Source: Alcanivorax hongdengensis A-11-3 (GTDB lineage Bacteria; Pseudomonadota; Gammaproteobacteria; Pseudomonadales; Alcanivoracaceae). Taken from it: DNA of 64,000 bases. Numbering within the stretch: position 1 is the first letter of the stretch; each line of letters opens with the position of its first letter. A program made the position numbers and the translations under genes. The notes under the pieces are model-generated. The model searched no databases and was not told where the DNA came from. It was given only the letters and a program-made list of their open reading frames with translations. This document shows positions 1-9,931 of the stretch, piece by piece. Where the stretch lies: the NCBI RefSeq assembly GCF_000300995.1, contig NZ_AMRJ01000001.1:186001-250000 (forward strand), given 5' to 3'.

Positions 1-1276
1 GGCCGGCTTGCTCGTCATCGGGCATATCCGCCAGCAGCGAGGTGGGCAGCTTGCGACGATGGCCGCGCACCAGCAAGGCAACGGCCAGTTGCTCCTGGTT
101 GGAAAACCCGGGCAAGTCGGAGTTGGTGACCAGGTAGGCGCCATGCTTGTGGAACTGGCTGTGGGAAATGGCCAGCCCCACCTCGTGGAGCAGGGCGCCC
201 CAGCGCAGGGTGTCGGCCAGTTCGTCGTTGTCCAGCTGCCAGGCGGAGGCCACCTGCTGATAGAGCTGTTCGGCGGTCTCGCAGACCCGCTCGGCCTGAC
301 TGCGCTCCACATGGTGGCGGTTCATCAGCGCCTGGATGCTGCGCTCGCGCACATCCTCGTGACCGAAGCGGCCCAGCAGGTCGTAGAGCAACCCCTCACG
401 CAGGGCGCCGCTGGAGACCTCCATCCGGTCGATATCCAGCTGCTCGAAAATACCGTAGAGAATCGCCAGTCCGGAGGCGAAGATCGGTTTGCGATCATCA
501 CGCAGCCCCTTCAGATCCAGCTTGTCGGCCTGCCCGGCCTTGATCACCCGCTTGCGGGCCTTCTTCATGGCATCCATGGTAATGCCGGCTTCCGACCAGC
601 CATTGTCCACGCACACCTGACAGATGGCCTTGATGGTGCCGGAGGCGCCCACAGCCTGCTGCCACCCCAGACGCCGGTAGTTGGCGTGGATCGACAGCAC
701 TTCCTGGCGGGCTGCGGTCACCGCCCGGTCGAAGGCCTTCTCGGTGATCACGCCCTCCGGGAAAAAGCGCTGCCCGAAACTGACACAGCCCATATGCAGT
801 GACTCTGTCTCGGTGGATTCGAACCGCTCACCGATGATCAGTTCGGTGGAGCCGCCACCAATATCCACCACCAGCCGCCGACCGGCATCATCGGCCAGCG
901 TGTGGGCAACACCCAGATAAATCAGACGCGCTTCCTCACGGCCGGCCACGATCTCGATATCGTGGCCCAGCACTTTTTCGGCCCGGCGGATGAACTGGCG
1001 GGCATTACGTGCCTGACGCAGGGTGTTGGTACCCACTACCCGCACACTGCCACGCGGTATGTCGGCAATGCGCTGGGCAAAGCGGCCCAGGCAGTCCAGC
1101 GCCCGTTGCTGGGTGTCTTCGTCGAGGCAGTTTTCCTTGTCCAGGCCGGCCCCCAGTTGCACCTTCTCAGACAGGCCGTCCAGTAACTGGATTTCCCCCT
1201 GAGCCTGCCGGGCCACCACCATGTGAAAACTGTTTGACCCCAGATCGATGGCGGCCAGATGTTCGCCTTGCTCCAT
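1..1276 (-). CDS. ppx: Exopolyphosphatase (Ppx/GppA family), 3' end beyond window
   Basis: The minus-strand frame from ATG 1276 stays open to the window edge, so about 425 residues are visible and the C-terminus is missing. The N-terminus reads AAIDLGSNSFHMVV, the phosphate-binding loop of the ASKHA fold. VVDIGGGSTELI, the second phosphate loop, lies near residue 145, and an HD-like C-terminal part (LLHEVGLAISH) follows. Family members remove terminal phosphate from polyphosphate in the cytosol. An AGGAGT ribosome site precedes the ATG. It is divergent from trxA, an order common in Pseudomonas-like genomes. GppA is the alternative; the loop sequences and the trxA neighbour favour Ppx. Confidence 0.93.
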   Translation of the reverse strand, partial: MEQGEHLAAIDLGSNSFHMVVARQAQGEIQLLDGLSEKVQLGAGLDKENCLDEDTQQRALDCLGRFAQRIADIPRGSVRVVGTNTLRQARNARQFIRRAEKVLGHDIEIVAGREEARLIYLGVAHTLADDAGRRLVVDIGGGSTELIIGERFESTETESLHMGCVSFGQRFFPEGVITEKAFDRAVTAARQEVLSIHANYRRLGWQQAVGASGTIKAICQVCVDNGWSEAGITMDAMKKARKRVIKAGQADKLDLKGLRDDRKPIFASGLAILYGIFEQLDIDRMEVSSGALREGLLYDLLGRFGHEDVRERSIQALMNRHHVERSQAERVCETAEQLYQQVASAWQLDNDELADTLRWGALLHEVGLAISHSQFHKHGAYLVTNSDLPGFSNQEQLAVALLVRGHRRKLPTSLLADMPDDEQAG

Positions 1277-1511
1277 AAGAACTCCTTTCCAATGGGCCGA
1301 TTCTAACCAAAAATCATGGCGTTACGATGTCACAAACGCCGAATTCACGGCCCGCCAGACAGCCGGTCAACGGTGCCATAGGCTGCTGCTCTCAGCATAA
1401 TTGCCCGACTCGCTTGAAATTCGCCACCCTCAACCTGATATTATTCCCCAGCATAAAGGGCTGGCCCTGACACCATGTCCGGCTCTAAACCCCGTTAATC
1501 AGGAGAAATCA

Positions 1512-1838
1512 ATGAGCGGCGAGATTATCAATGTGACCGATGCGGACTTTGAAGCCCAGGTCATTAACGCAGACGGCCCGGTGCTGGTGGATTACTGGGC
1601 ACCCTGGTGTGGCCCCTGCAAAATGGTCGCGCCGATCCTGGAGCAGCTGGCTGGCGAGTACGACGGCAAGCTGACCATTGCCAAGATCAACATCGATGAC
1701 AACCCGGAAACCCCCAAGAAATACGGGGTTCGTGGCATCCCCACCCTGACCGTATTCAAGAACGGCAACGTGGAAGCCACCAAGGTGGGCGCGCTCTCCA
1801 AGAGCCAGCTGACCGCCTTCCTGGACAGCACTCTGTAA
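1512..1838 (+). CDS. trxA: Thioredoxin 1
   Basis: A 108-residue cytosolic thioredoxin of normal length, with the redox motif WCGPCK (Cys33, Cys36) and the cis-proline loop RGIPTL. It reduces disulfides in target proteins and is itself reduced by thioredoxin reductase. An in-frame codon lies further upstream at 1401. ATG 1512 is preferred because AGGAGAAATCA precedes it and the protein then matches the family N-terminus. A strong hairpin with a T-run follows directly, so the gene is probably monocistronic. Divergent from ppx and upstream of rho. Confidence 0.97.
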   Translation: MSGEIINVTDADFEAQVINADGPVLVDYWAPWCGPCKMVAPILEQLAGEYDGKLTIAKINIDDNPETPKKYGVRGIPTLTVFKNGNVEATKVGALSKSQLTAFLDSTL

Positions 1839-1848
1839 GATGGTACCT

Positions 1849-1877
1849 TCCCCCCGCCGCCCGGCGGGGGGATTTTT
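1849..1877 (+). terminator. Rho-independent terminator of trxA
   Basis: A GC-only stem (CCCCGCCG paired with CGGCGGGG) is followed by ATTTTT, 11 bases after the trxA stop codon. Confidence 0.9.
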
Positions 1878-2113
1878 ATGTCATGGCTCTTGACAGACAA
1901 GGGTAGACAGCCCCCATGCAGGGTGGTAGATTCCAGAGTCAGCTTTAATCAGCACCCCCTTTTAGCAAATCCTTCGGAACCTCTGGTTATTCATATCTAA
2001 TGGCCCCTTTTTGGCTTGCCGGGCCAGATTCCGAGTAACGGATTACCAAAAAACAACCGATGCGCCCGCTGGCGTTTCCTCTCAATTCATCCAATGACAC
2101 CTAACAGACGCCA

Positions 2114-3373
2114 ATGAATCTTTCTGAACTGAAGCAGAAGCCGATTGGAGAACTTCTGGATATTGCCAAGGAACTCGGTCTGGAGAACCTGGCAAGAACT
2201 CGCAAACAAGACGTTATCTTTTCCATCCTCAAGCGCGCCGCCAAGAACGGCTCCGACATCTACGGAGACGGCGTGCTGGAAATTCTTCAGGATGGATTCG
2301 GTTTCCTTCGTTCTGCCGAGGGCTCCTACTTGGCCGGCCCGGACGACATCTACGTCTCGCCCAGCCAGATCCGGCGCTTCAACCTGCGTACCGGCGATAC
2401 CATTGCCGGCAAGATCCGGCCCCCCAAGGATGGCGAGCGCTATTTCGCCATGCTCAAGGTCAACGAGATCAACACCGACAAGCCGGAAAACGCCAAGAAC
2501 AAGATTCTGTTCGAGAACCTGACGCCGCTGTTCCCCACCGAGCGTCTGGTGATGGAGATCGGCAACGGCTCCACCGAGGACATCACCAGCCGGGTGATTG
2601 ATCTGGTGGCCCCCATCGGCAAAGGGCAGCGCGGCCTGATTGTGGCCCCGCCCAAGGCCGGCAAGACCATGCTCCTGCAGAACATCGCCCACTCCATCGC
2701 CCGCAACAATCCCGAATCCCACATGATCGTGCTGCTCATCGACGAGCGTCCGGAAGAGGTGACAGAAATGTCCCGCACGGTGCGCGGTGAAGTGGTGGCC
2801 TCCACCTTTGACGAGCCGCCGGCCCGTCACGTGCAGGTGGCGGAAATGGTGATCGAGAAGGCCAAGCGTCTGGTAGAACACAAGCAGGACGTAATCATCC
2901 TGCTGGACTCCATCACCCGCCTGGCCCGCGCCTACAACACCGTACAACCGAGCTCCGGCAAGGTGCTCACCGGGGGTGTGGACGCCCACGCCCTGGAAAA
3001 ACCCAAGCGTTTCTTCGGTGCCGCGCGCAATATCGAGGAAGGCGGCAGCCTGACCATCCTCGCCACCGCGCTGGTGGACACCGGCTCCAAGATGGACGAA
3101 GTGATCTTCGAGGAATTCAAGGGTACCGGTAACATGGAACTGCACCTGGACCGCAAGGTGGCGGAAAAGCGTGTGTTCCCGGCCATCAACATCAAGAAGT
3201 CCGGCACCCGTCGCGAAGAGCGTCTGGTCAGCGAGGACGAGCTGCAGAAGATGTGGATCCTGCGCAAGGTCCTGCACCCCATGGACGAAATCGGCGCCAT
3301 GGAGTTCCTCATCGACCGCATGAAGCAGACCAAGACCAACCTGGAATTCTTCGATTCCATGAAGCGCAAGTAG
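2114..3373 (+). CDS. rho: Transcription termination factor Rho
   Basis: A 419-residue protein, the same length as E. coli Rho. The N-terminal helical region ([18 protein letters not shown]) leads into the RNA-binding cold-shock-like domain ([17 protein letters not shown]). Walker A is APPKAGKT near residue 180, Walker B is [10 protein letters not shown], and the Q-loop and R-loop regions (SGKVLTGG) are present. Rho is a hexameric RNA helicase that ends transcription of untranslated RNA. The 275-base gap after trxA is a long leader, as expected for an autoregulated rho, but I see no convincing leader peptide. A terminator follows the gene. Confidence 0.97.
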   Translation: MNLSELKQKPIGELLDIAKELGLENLARTRKQDVIFSILKRAAKNGSDIYGDGVLEILQDGFGFLRSAEGSYLAGPDDIYVSPSQIRRFNLRTGDTIAGKIRPPKDGERYFAMLKVNEINTDKPENAKNKILFENLTPLFPTERLVMEIGNGSTEDITSRVIDLVAPIGKGQRGLIVAPPKAGKTMLLQNIAHSIARNNPESHMIVLLIDERPEEVTEMSRTVRGEVVASTFDEPPARHVQVAEMVIEKAKRLVEHKQDVIILLDSITRLARAYNTVQPSSGKVLTGGVDAHALEKPKRFFGAARNIEEGGSLTILATALVDTGSKMDEVIFEEFKGTGNMELHLDRKVAEKRVFPAINIKKSGTRREERLVSEDELQKMWILRKVLHPMDEIGAMEFLIDRMKQTKTNLEFFDSMKRK

Positions 3374-3406
3374 TCGAGAAACGCAACACGCATCATGCAA
3401 CACGCG

Positions 3407-3430
3407 AAACCCCGCTTCGGCGGGGTTTTG
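3407..3430 (+). terminator. Rho-independent terminator after rho
   Basis: A nine-base stem AAACCCCGC with a TTCG tetraloop and GCGGGGTTT, followed by TG and TTT. It lies 33 bases after the rho stop. Confidence 0.93.
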
Positions 3431-3490
3431 TGTTTCCAGAACAGGTCAATTATTCGCTACCCCTTCTGGGCTGCACTGCGTGCCGTACTT

Positions 3491-3560
3491 CTGTGGGAGC
3501 TTGCTTGCAAGCGAAACGGTGCCAGGAAAGACTGATTCGCTTGCAAGCAAGCTCCCACAG
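3491..3560. repeat. REPIN-like inverted repeat, copy A
   Basis: Two 25-base arms (CTGTGGGAGCTTGC.. and its exact complement) enclose a 20-base spacer. Four more copies with the same GTGGGAGC/GTAGGAGC head lie in this window. The 392-base gap between rho and ubiD holds the rho terminator, this repeat and presumably the ubiD promoter; I see no gene in it. Confidence 0.88.
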
Positions 3561-3765
3561 CGGCTTCGTAGCAAGGGAGTTTTTTGCAGGAGCCCAGCTC
3601 ACCTGGGCGAAACCGGCCTGACAAGATCACCTACCCTTCATTCTGCCCGCCGCACACTTGCGCCTGCGTTCTGTTTTGCCCCTTGCGTCGAGCATCAGGC
3701 GTCCAGCGTTCATCCTGCTATACTCGCCGCACAACCTTCCGGTTAGCCGAACAACAAGGAAGCCT

Positions 3766-5232
3766 ATGAAATATCGCGACCTGCGAGACTTCATCAACCA
3801 GCTGGAGCAACTGGGCGAACTCAAGCGCATCACGGTGCCGGTGGACCCAAAGCTGGAAATGACCGAAATCTGTGACCGCACCCTGCGCGCCGGCGGGCCG
3901 GCGCTGCTGTTCGAGAATCCGCGCGGTTCGCAGATTCCGGTGTTGGGCAACCTGTTCGGTACCGAACGGCGCGTGGCCCTGGGCATGGGCCGCGACTCGG
4001 TGGCTGAGCTGCGCGAACTGGGCGAGCTGCTGGCCTTTCTCAAGGAGCCGGAGCCACCCAAGGGCTTTCGCGATGCCTGGGAAAAACTGCCGATATTCCG
4101 TCAGGTCCTGAACATGGGCCCCAAGGTCAGCAGCTCCGGCCCCTGCCAGGAAAAGGTGCTGGAGGGCGACGACGTGGACCTCTATCAGCTCCCCATCCAG
4201 ACCTGCTGGCCGGACGATGCCGGGCCACTGGTAACCTGGCCCCTGGTCATTACCCGCGGTCCGCACAAGGAACGTCAGAATCTTGGCATCTACCGCCAGC
4301 AACTGATTGGCCGTAACAAGCTCATCATGCGCTGGCTCAGCCACCGCGGTGGCGCCCTGGATTTCCAGGAATGGCAGCAACAGCACCCTGGCGAACCCTT
4401 CCCGGTGGCTGTGGCCCTGGGCGCCGACCCGGCCACTATTCTCGGAGCCGTGACGCCGGTGCCCGACACCCTCAGTGAATACGCCTTTGCCGGTCTGCTG
4501 CGCGGCTCCAAGACCGAGCTGGTCAAATGTATGGGCAGCGACTTGCAGGTACCGGCCAGCGCCGAATTCGTGCTGGAGGGCCACATCTACCCCGGCGAGA
4601 TGGCCGACGAGGGCCCCTTCGGTGACCACACCGGTTACTACAACGAGGTGGAGCGCTTCCCTGTGTTCACGGTGGAGCGCATTACCCATCGTCGCGAGCC
4701 GATCTATCACAGCACCTATACCGGCCGGCCGCCGGATGAACCGGCGGTGCTGGGCGTGGCCATGAACGAAATCTTCGTGCCGATCCTGAAAAAGCAGTTC
4801 CCGGAGATCGTCGACTTCTACCTGCCACCGGAAGGTTGCTCCTATCGCATGGCGGTGGTGACCATGAAGAAGCAGTATCCGGGCCATGCCAAACGGGTGA
4901 TGATGGGCGTGTGGTCTTTCCTGCGCCAGTTCATGTACACCAAGTTCGTGATTGTCTGCGACGACGACGTGAACGCCCGTGACTGGAAGGACGTGATCTG
5001 GGCCATGACCACCCGCATGGACCCGCAGCGGGATACCGTCATGGTCGACAACACCCCCATCGACTATCTGGACTTCGCCTCTCCGGTGGCCGGCCTGGGC
5101 TCGAAAATGGGTCTGGACGCCACCAATAAGTGGCCGGGAGAAACCCACCGGGAATGGGGCCGGGCCATTAGCATGAGTGATGAGGTGAAAACCAGGGTGG
5201 ATGAACTCTGGACTAGCTTGGGCCTTGATTAA
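3766..5232 (+). CDS. ubiD: 4-hydroxy-3-polyprenylbenzoate decarboxylase UbiD
   Basis: A 488-residue member of the UbiD family (E. coli about 497). It starts [19 protein letters not shown], the usual UbiD opening, and carries the conserved region [11 protein letters not shown] with the Glu of the prenyl-FMN site. It decarboxylates the octaprenyl-hydroxybenzoate intermediate of ubiquinone synthesis using prenylated FMN supplied by UbiX, which is not in this window. ATG 3766 is chosen over upstream in-frame codons because AAGGAAGCCT precedes it. It stands alone between rho and a membrane glycosyltransferase. Confidence 0.95.
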   Translation: MKYRDLRDFINQLEQLGELKRITVPVDPKLEMTEICDRTLRAGGPALLFENPRGSQIPVLGNLFGTERRVALGMGRDSVAELRELGELLAFLKEPEPPKGFRDAWEKLPIFRQVLNMGPKVSSSGPCQEKVLEGDDVDLYQLPIQTCWPDDAGPLVTWPLVITRGPHKERQNLGIYRQQLIGRNKLIMRWLSHRGGALDFQEWQQQHPGEPFPVAVALGADPATILGAVTPVPDTLSEYAFAGLLRGSKTELVKCMGSDLQVPASAEFVLEGHIYPGEMADEGPFGDHTGYYNEVERFPVFTVERITHRREPIYHSTYTGRPPDEPAVLGVAMNEIFVPILKKQFPEIVDFYLPPEGCSYRMAVVTMKKQYPGHAKRVMMGVWSFLRQFMYTKFVIVCDDDVNARDWKDVIWAMTTRMDPQRDTVMVDNTPIDYLDFASPVAGLGSKMGLDATNKWPGETHREWGRAISMSDEVKTRVDELWTSLGLD

Positions 5233-5442
5233 GGGCGTGCAGAATCACAGGCAAAATCTTGTATACATAGCACGCCAACGTTAAGGCAATATTATATGTG
5301 CGCTTTATTTTAACGCTGGTAAATAACTCGCCAGAAGCCAGTTTTATTGGGGATAAATTGAACTACAATCCCTACGCCCTGTCTTTTCACTTGTGCCTCA
5401 TCAAAGGGCGTAATTCCGAATATCCGATAACAAGTAGTTCAT

Positions 5443-6972
5443 ATGAATGTTTCCAAACAGGTAACTGAGCGTCCGGCACCCACAACATCACACCTTGATT
5501 CTCCAGGCGCCACAGATGCATTAATCAGACGTTGTCAGTGGTTGATCGTCATTGCCGTCATTATCCGACTAATCGCCATGGCCCTGCTCCCGCTGACCGA
5601 CACCACTGAAGCGCGCTACGGGGAAATCGCTCGCAAGATGCTGGAGACCGGTAACTGGGTCACCCTCTGGCACGATTACGGCATTCCCTTCTGGGCCAAG
5701 CCTCCACTCTCCACCTGGGTATCTGCCTTTTCAATGAAGCTGTTCGGCATTAATGAATTTGCCGCTCGACTGCCCAACCTGCTGCTGATGGCGGCACTTA
5801 TCGGGCTTTGCTTCTACATGCTTCGTAAAACTGCCGGGCTGCAACGGGCCTGGCTGGGCGCAACCATTCTCAGCACTATGCTGCTCACCTATTCCGTCAG
5901 CGGCACGGTAATGACCGATATCAGCCTGGTATTCGCCACCACGTTGAGCATGGTCAGTTTCTGGTATGCCTGGCAAACTGGGGACAAACGCTGGGGTTGG
6001 GTCTTTTTCGCCAGCCTGGGATTGGGCCTGCTGGCAAAAGGACCGGTAGCCATTGCATTTGCCGGTCTGGGCATCGCCCCCTGGCTGCTATGGCAACGCG
6101 AACCCCTGCGGCGACTGCTGACGCTACCCTGGATTAGTGGCACGCTGCTGATGTGCATTATTGCACTGCCCTGGTACATTCTCGCCGAATATCGCACGCC
6201 CGGATTTCTTCACTACTTTATCGTCGGCGAGTACCTGAGCCGTTTTCTGATTCCCGGCTGGCAGGGCGACCTTTATGGCAACGCCCACCGCGAACCCATG
6301 GGAACAATCCTGCTTTACTGGGCTTCAGGCACCTTCCCATGGTGCCTGGCACTGCTGGGCCTTATCTGGCGCCGCATTCGCCAGCGCTGGCAGCCCGCTG
6401 AAACCACCAGCCAATCCATGCGCCGATACCTGCTGTGCTGGGCCCTGGTGCCGCTCATGTTCCTGCCCTGCCGCAACATTATCCCCACCTATCCACTAGT
6501 GGGGCTGCCGGCTGCCGCTATGCTACTGGCCATATACTGGCCACACCCGGATACCCGCAGGCGACTTCTGACGATCGGCATAATGGCCATGTTTGCACCG
6601 ATCGTCGCGCTGATCTTCTCCGGGATAACCGTGTTCAATCAGAAACTCCTCCCCAAGGCCAGCCAGCTGCCGATTGTAGAAGCCTGGGAACAAATGCGGG
6701 AGAACGACGACAACCCGCTTTATTATCTGGATAAGCGCTATTACTCTGCGGAGTTCTACACCCGGGGCCACACGCGCGTAATCGACAACAAGCAACTGGA
6801 GCAATTGGAGAAACAGGGTCATGGCTATATCGTGATACTCGATCATGACTACAGTCAGCTATCTCCCAGCCTCCAGGCACCATTAAAGCCTGTGTCGAGC
6901 CAGCCGCCCGCAACGCTTTACCATATTGGCACCAGCCAAGACGGCAACGCGGACAAGCCCGACAATTCGTAA
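5443..6972 (+). CDS. ArnT-like membrane glycosyltransferase (GT83/PMT family)
   Basis: A 509-residue multi-pass inner-membrane protein. After a short cytoplasmic tail the first helix leads into the conserved loop TDTTEARYGEIARKM, then FWAKPPLSTW and AARLPNLLL, which are hallmarks of undecaprenyl-phosphate-aminoarabinose and related lipid-linked sugar transferases. About ten further hydrophobic segments run to residue 400, with a periplasmic C-terminal part. It probably moves a sugar from a polyprenyl phosphate carrier onto lipid A or another envelope acceptor. No arnBCADEF genes are nearby, so the donor and acceptor cannot be named. The upstream 210 bases are AT-rich and may contain its promoter. 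Confidence 0.82.
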   Translation: MNVSKQVTERPAPTTSHLDSPGATDALIRRCQWLIVIAVIIRLIAMALLPLTDTTEARYGEIARKMLETGNWVTLWHDYGIPFWAKPPLSTWVSAFSMKLFGINEFAARLPNLLLMAALIGLCFYMLRKTAGLQRAWLGATILSTMLLTYSVSGTVMTDISLVFATTLSMVSFWYAWQTGDKRWGWVFFASLGLGLLAKGPVAIAFAGLGIAPWLLWQREPLRRLLTLPWISGTLLMCIIALPWYILAEYRTPGFLHYFIVGEYLSRFLIPGWQGDLYGNAHREPMGTILLYWASGTFPWCLALLGLIWRRIRQRWQPAETTSQSMRRYLLCWALVPLMFLPCRNIIPTYPLVGLPAAAMLLAIYWPHPDTRRRLLTIGIMAMFAPIVALIFSGITVFNQKLLPKASQLPIVEAWEQMRENDDNPLYYLDKRYYSAEFYTRGHTRVIDNKQLEQLEKQGHGYIVILDHDYSQLSPSLQAPLKPVSSQPPATLYHIGTSQDGNADKPDNS

Positions 6973-6978
6973 ACAATA

Positions 6979-7012
6979 AGCCCGAAGGCATTGCCGGCAT
7001 GCACTTCGGGCT
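6979..7012. terminator. Hairpin after the ArnT-like gene
   Basis: A nine-base stem AGCCCGAAG / CTTCGGGCT closes a 16-base loop that contains the palindrome TGCCGGCA. There is no T-run, so termination activity is uncertain. Confidence 0.45.
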
Positions 7013-7147
7013 ATCACATCACCCTGGATCGGGCTGCCGCGAAAACCCTCACCATCATTGCTACCCTCTGACGATACACTCTGGCGTTAGCCGGACGATA
7101 TGGTACGATCGTTCCAATAAAAAGAAATCTGATCGTAAGGGAATGCC

Positions 7148-8512
7148 ATGCCTGCTTTTGATAGCGTCAACCGCCGCGCCTTTCTCAAGGCGCTTTCCGC
7201 CCTCGGCGCCAGCGCCGGCCTGACCCCGGCTACCCTGCTCGCCGACGGCAACACGCCCCCTCACTGGCAGAACTGGTCCGGCAACCAGCAGGCCAGCCCC
7301 GCCCGGCTCAACTATCCACGCAGCACGGACCAGGTCGCCAACCTGCTGAAAAACAGCCAGGGCATCGTGCGCCCGTTTGGCGGCAGCCATTCCTTCAGTC
7401 CGTTGGTGCCCTGCGATGACACCCTGCTATCCATCGAAGCCCTTAGCGGTATTCAGCAACAGGACGATGCCCACCGCATCCGCTACGGCGCCGGCACCCG
7501 GCTGGGCGCGGCCAGCGCCATGGCCTATGCCCAGGGCAGCAGTTTCGTCAACGAGCCGGACATCAACCTGCAATCGCTGGCCGGAGCCATTGCCACCAGC
7601 ACCCACGGCAGCGGCGTCACCCTGCCCAGCCTGTCCGCCCAGGTACAGGCGCTGACCCTGATCACCCCGGACGGTGACACCCTGGCCCTGGATGCCGATG
7701 ACGGGGATCTGTTTCTGGCCGCCTGTTGCCACCTGGGCGCCCTGGGCATTGTCAGCGATGTGACCTTTGAGCATGCACCGGCCTTCCGCCTGCAGGAACA
7801 CAGCTGGGTGATGGATCTGGATGACGCGCTGGACTTTGTCGACAGCCACAAGGACAAATTTCGCAGCATCGAATGCTTCGCCTTCCCGCTGGGCGGCAGC
7901 GCCATCGTCAAGACCATGGAAAAGACCGACAACCCGGAAGACACACCACCGCCGGAAGACAGCAACGAGACACTGGAAATGGCCTGCGAGGTATCCATGC
8001 GGGCCGGCTGGCTGACCGCCAGCATCCAGAAGCTGCTATCGGTGTTCGTGGATGAGGAATGGCGCCGCGGGCCGGCCCATCAGGTTTATGCCAATCGCCG
8101 CACGGTGCGCTTCAACGAGATGGAATACACGGTGCCGCTGGAGCAGGGCCTGCAATGTCTGCGCGAGGTCTGCGACACCATTGTGCGCGACGACATCAAC
8201 GTGTTCTTCCCCATCGAGTTCCGCTACATCGCCGCCGACGACCGGCTGCTGTCCATGTTCCATGGACGCGCCGGCGCCAGCATTTCCGTGCATCAGTACT
8301 TCAAACAGGACTACCAGCCCCTGTTCCAGGCGGTGGAACCGGTGTTGCGCCGTTATCAGGGCCGCCCGCACTGGGGCAAGCTGCACACCCTGTCGGCGCG
8401 GCAGTTGCGTGAGCTCTACCCGGCCTTCGACCGCTTCCTGGCCGTGCGCCAGCAACTGGACCCCAACGGCAAGATGCTCAATGGCCACCTGAAAACCGTT
8501 CTGGGAGTGTGA
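7148..8512 (+). CDS. Tat-exported FAD-binding oxidase, arabinono/gulono-lactone oxidase family
   Basis: A 454-residue protein opening with a twin-arginine signal (NRRAFLKALSALGASAG), so folded export is expected. The FAD domain has the GGSHSFSP motif, with His81 at the covalent FAD-attachment position seen in VAO-family oxidases. The C-terminal ALO-type domain ends with the HWGK motif near residue 408 and DPNGKMLN. Relatives oxidise sugar-1,4-lactones or alditols with release of peroxide; the actual substrate is unknown. AAGGGAATGCC precedes the ATG. The next gene starts one base after its stop, and that product also has a Tat-like N-terminus, so the two are likely one operon and act together outside the cytoplasm. 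Confidence 0.85.
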   Translation: MPAFDSVNRRAFLKALSALGASAGLTPATLLADGNTPPHWQNWSGNQQASPARLNYPRSTDQVANLLKNSQGIVRPFGGSHSFSPLVPCDDTLLSIEALSGIQQQDDAHRIRYGAGTRLGAASAMAYAQGSSFVNEPDINLQSLAGAIATSTHGSGVTLPSLSAQVQALTLITPDGDTLALDADDGDLFLAACCHLGALGIVSDVTFEHAPAFRLQEHSWVMDLDDALDFVDSHKDKFRSIECFAFPLGGSAIVKTMEKTDNPEDTPPPEDSNETLEMACEVSMRAGWLTASIQKLLSVFVDEEWRRGPAHQVYANRRTVRFNEMEYTVPLEQGLQCLREVCDTIVRDDINVFFPIEFRYIAADDRLLSMFHGRAGASISVHQYFKQDYQPLFQAVEPVLRRYQGRPHWGKLHTLSARQLRELYPAFDRFLAVRQQLDPNGKMLNGHLKTVLGV

Positions 8513-8513
8513 T

Positions 8514-9794
8514 ATGCGACGTCGCCATTTTCTCATCGGCCTCGGGGCGGCCACGGTGGGCGCCGTCTGGTTGCGCCCGGGCAATCAGGGCACGCCCTAC
8601 ACACCCTACTTCCAGGCCCTCAATGATTACCTGAAGAGAGAAGGCCCCGGCCATCCGATCATGCTGATCGACCGCCAACGCCTGGCCGCCAATGGCAAAC
8701 AGCTGATGGCCATGCTCCCGGCCCACTGTCACTACCGGATTGTGGCCAAGTCGCTACCCAGCGTGCCGCTGATTCAGGCGGTGATGGCAGACACCGGCAG
8801 CCACCGGGTGATGGTCTTCCACCAGCCTTTCATGACCGACCTGGCCCGGGCCGAACCCGGCTGCGACATGCTGCTGGGCAAGCCCATGCCGATCAATGCG
8901 GCGCGCCGCTTTTACCAGGAACTGCCGACGGATAGCGGCTTCGATCCACAGCAGCAACTGCAATGGCTGATCGATTCCGGCGAGCGTCTGCAACAATACC
9001 TGGCGCTGGCCCGGCAGCAGAACCGGCGACTGAACATCAATGTGGAAATCGATGTGGGCCTGCACCGTGGCGGCCTTACCGACCCGGCTCAGCTGGACGC
9101 CCTGCTGGCCGTGATCCGCGATAACCCGGCCCATCTTCGCTTCAGCGGCTTCATGGGCTACGACGCCCATGTGGGCAAACTGCCGGCCTTTATCCAGAGT
9201 GCCGAAGAGGGCCACCGGCAAACCGATGCCCTCTACCGGCGCTACATCGAACGGCTCTATGCCTTTGACCCGGGTTACCGCGAGCAAACGCTGTGCTTCA
9301 ACGGCGCCGGCAGCCCCACGATCGCGCTCTATGACGACAGCACGCCACTGAACGAACTGTCCGCCGGCTCCTGCCTGGTCAAGGCCACGGACTTTGACCT
9401 GCCGCTGCTGGAGGCCTTCCAGCCCGCCGCCTTCATCGCCACCCCGGTGATAAAAAAAATCGACGGCCTGCACCTGCCCGGCCCCTTGCCGCTGGGCAAG
9501 GCCTGGAGCCTGTGGAACCCCAACCGCCGGGAAACCTACTTCATTTACGGCGGTTACTGGAAAGCCGAGCCGGTATCGCCGGCGGGCATTGCCAGCAACC
9601 CGCTGTACGGCGTCAGCACCAACCAGATGATGTTCAACGGCGCCACCACCACCGCGCTCAACCAGGATGACCAGCTGTTTTTCCGGCCCACCCAGAGCGA
9701 GTTCGTGCTGCTGCAGTTCGGCGACCTGGCCGCCTGGGAGCGGGGCGCCATCCGCCACTGGTGGCCACCCCTGAGCCAGGGCAACGGCGCCTGA
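8514..9794 (+). CDS. PLP fold-type III enzyme, alanine racemase/D-threonine aldolase-like, exported
   Basis: A 426-residue protein with an RRRHFLIGLGAATVGAVW leader that fits a Tat or membrane-anchoring signal. The alanine-racemase N-terminal barrel follows. Lys79 in RIVAKSLPSVPLI sits where the PLP lysine of D-threonine aldolase/D-serine dehydratase-type enzymes lies, and NINVEIDVGLHRGG is the matching barrel strand. The C-terminal part would carry the metal site of D-threonine aldolases. Likely activity is on a D-amino acid, but cleavage, deamination and racemisation cannot be separated from sequence alone. It is translationally coupled to the lactone-oxidase-like gene. Confidence 0.72.
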   Translation: MRRRHFLIGLGAATVGAVWLRPGNQGTPYTPYFQALNDYLKREGPGHPIMLIDRQRLAANGKQLMAMLPAHCHYRIVAKSLPSVPLIQAVMADTGSHRVMVFHQPFMTDLARAEPGCDMLLGKPMPINAARRFYQELPTDSGFDPQQQLQWLIDSGERLQQYLALARQQNRRLNINVEIDVGLHRGGLTDPAQLDALLAVIRDNPAHLRFSGFMGYDAHVGKLPAFIQSAEEGHRQTDALYRRYIERLYAFDPGYREQTLCFNGAGSPTIALYDDSTPLNELSAGSCLVKATDFDLPLLEAFQPAAFIATPVIKKIDGLHLPGPLPLGKAWSLWNPNRRETYFIYGGYWKAEPVSPAGIASNPLYGVSTNQMMFNGATTTALNQDDQLFFRPTQSEFVLLQFGDLAAWERGAIRHWWPPLSQGNGA

Positions 9795-9815
9795 TCCGCG
9801 CTTGCCTGTGAAACG

Positions 9816-9866
9816 GTGCACAGCCGGGCTGTGCACTGGCCCCTTTCTGACGGGCTTTTTACAAAA
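9816..9866 (+). terminator. Double hairpin after the exported oxidase/PLP pair
   Basis: A nine-base perfect stem GTGCACAGC / GCTGTGCAC with a CGG loop is followed by a short GCCC/GGGC stem and TTTTT. It lies about 20 bases after the stop codon. Confidence 0.7.
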
Positions 9867-9931
9867 GCGCCGGAACGACGCCCTCGCGTATCGCCACTAA
9901 CAGCTTGCCAACGTCAACCAAGGAGGATGAC

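Noticed and set aside
1890..1932. TTGACA at 1890 as the rho promoter
   Set aside because: No acceptable -10 box lies 16-18 bases downstream; the nearest TAGATT is about 31 bases away.
1916..1948. A ten-residue frame upstream of rho as a leader peptide
   Set aside because: No ribosome site precedes it and it does not resemble the E. coli rho leader peptide.
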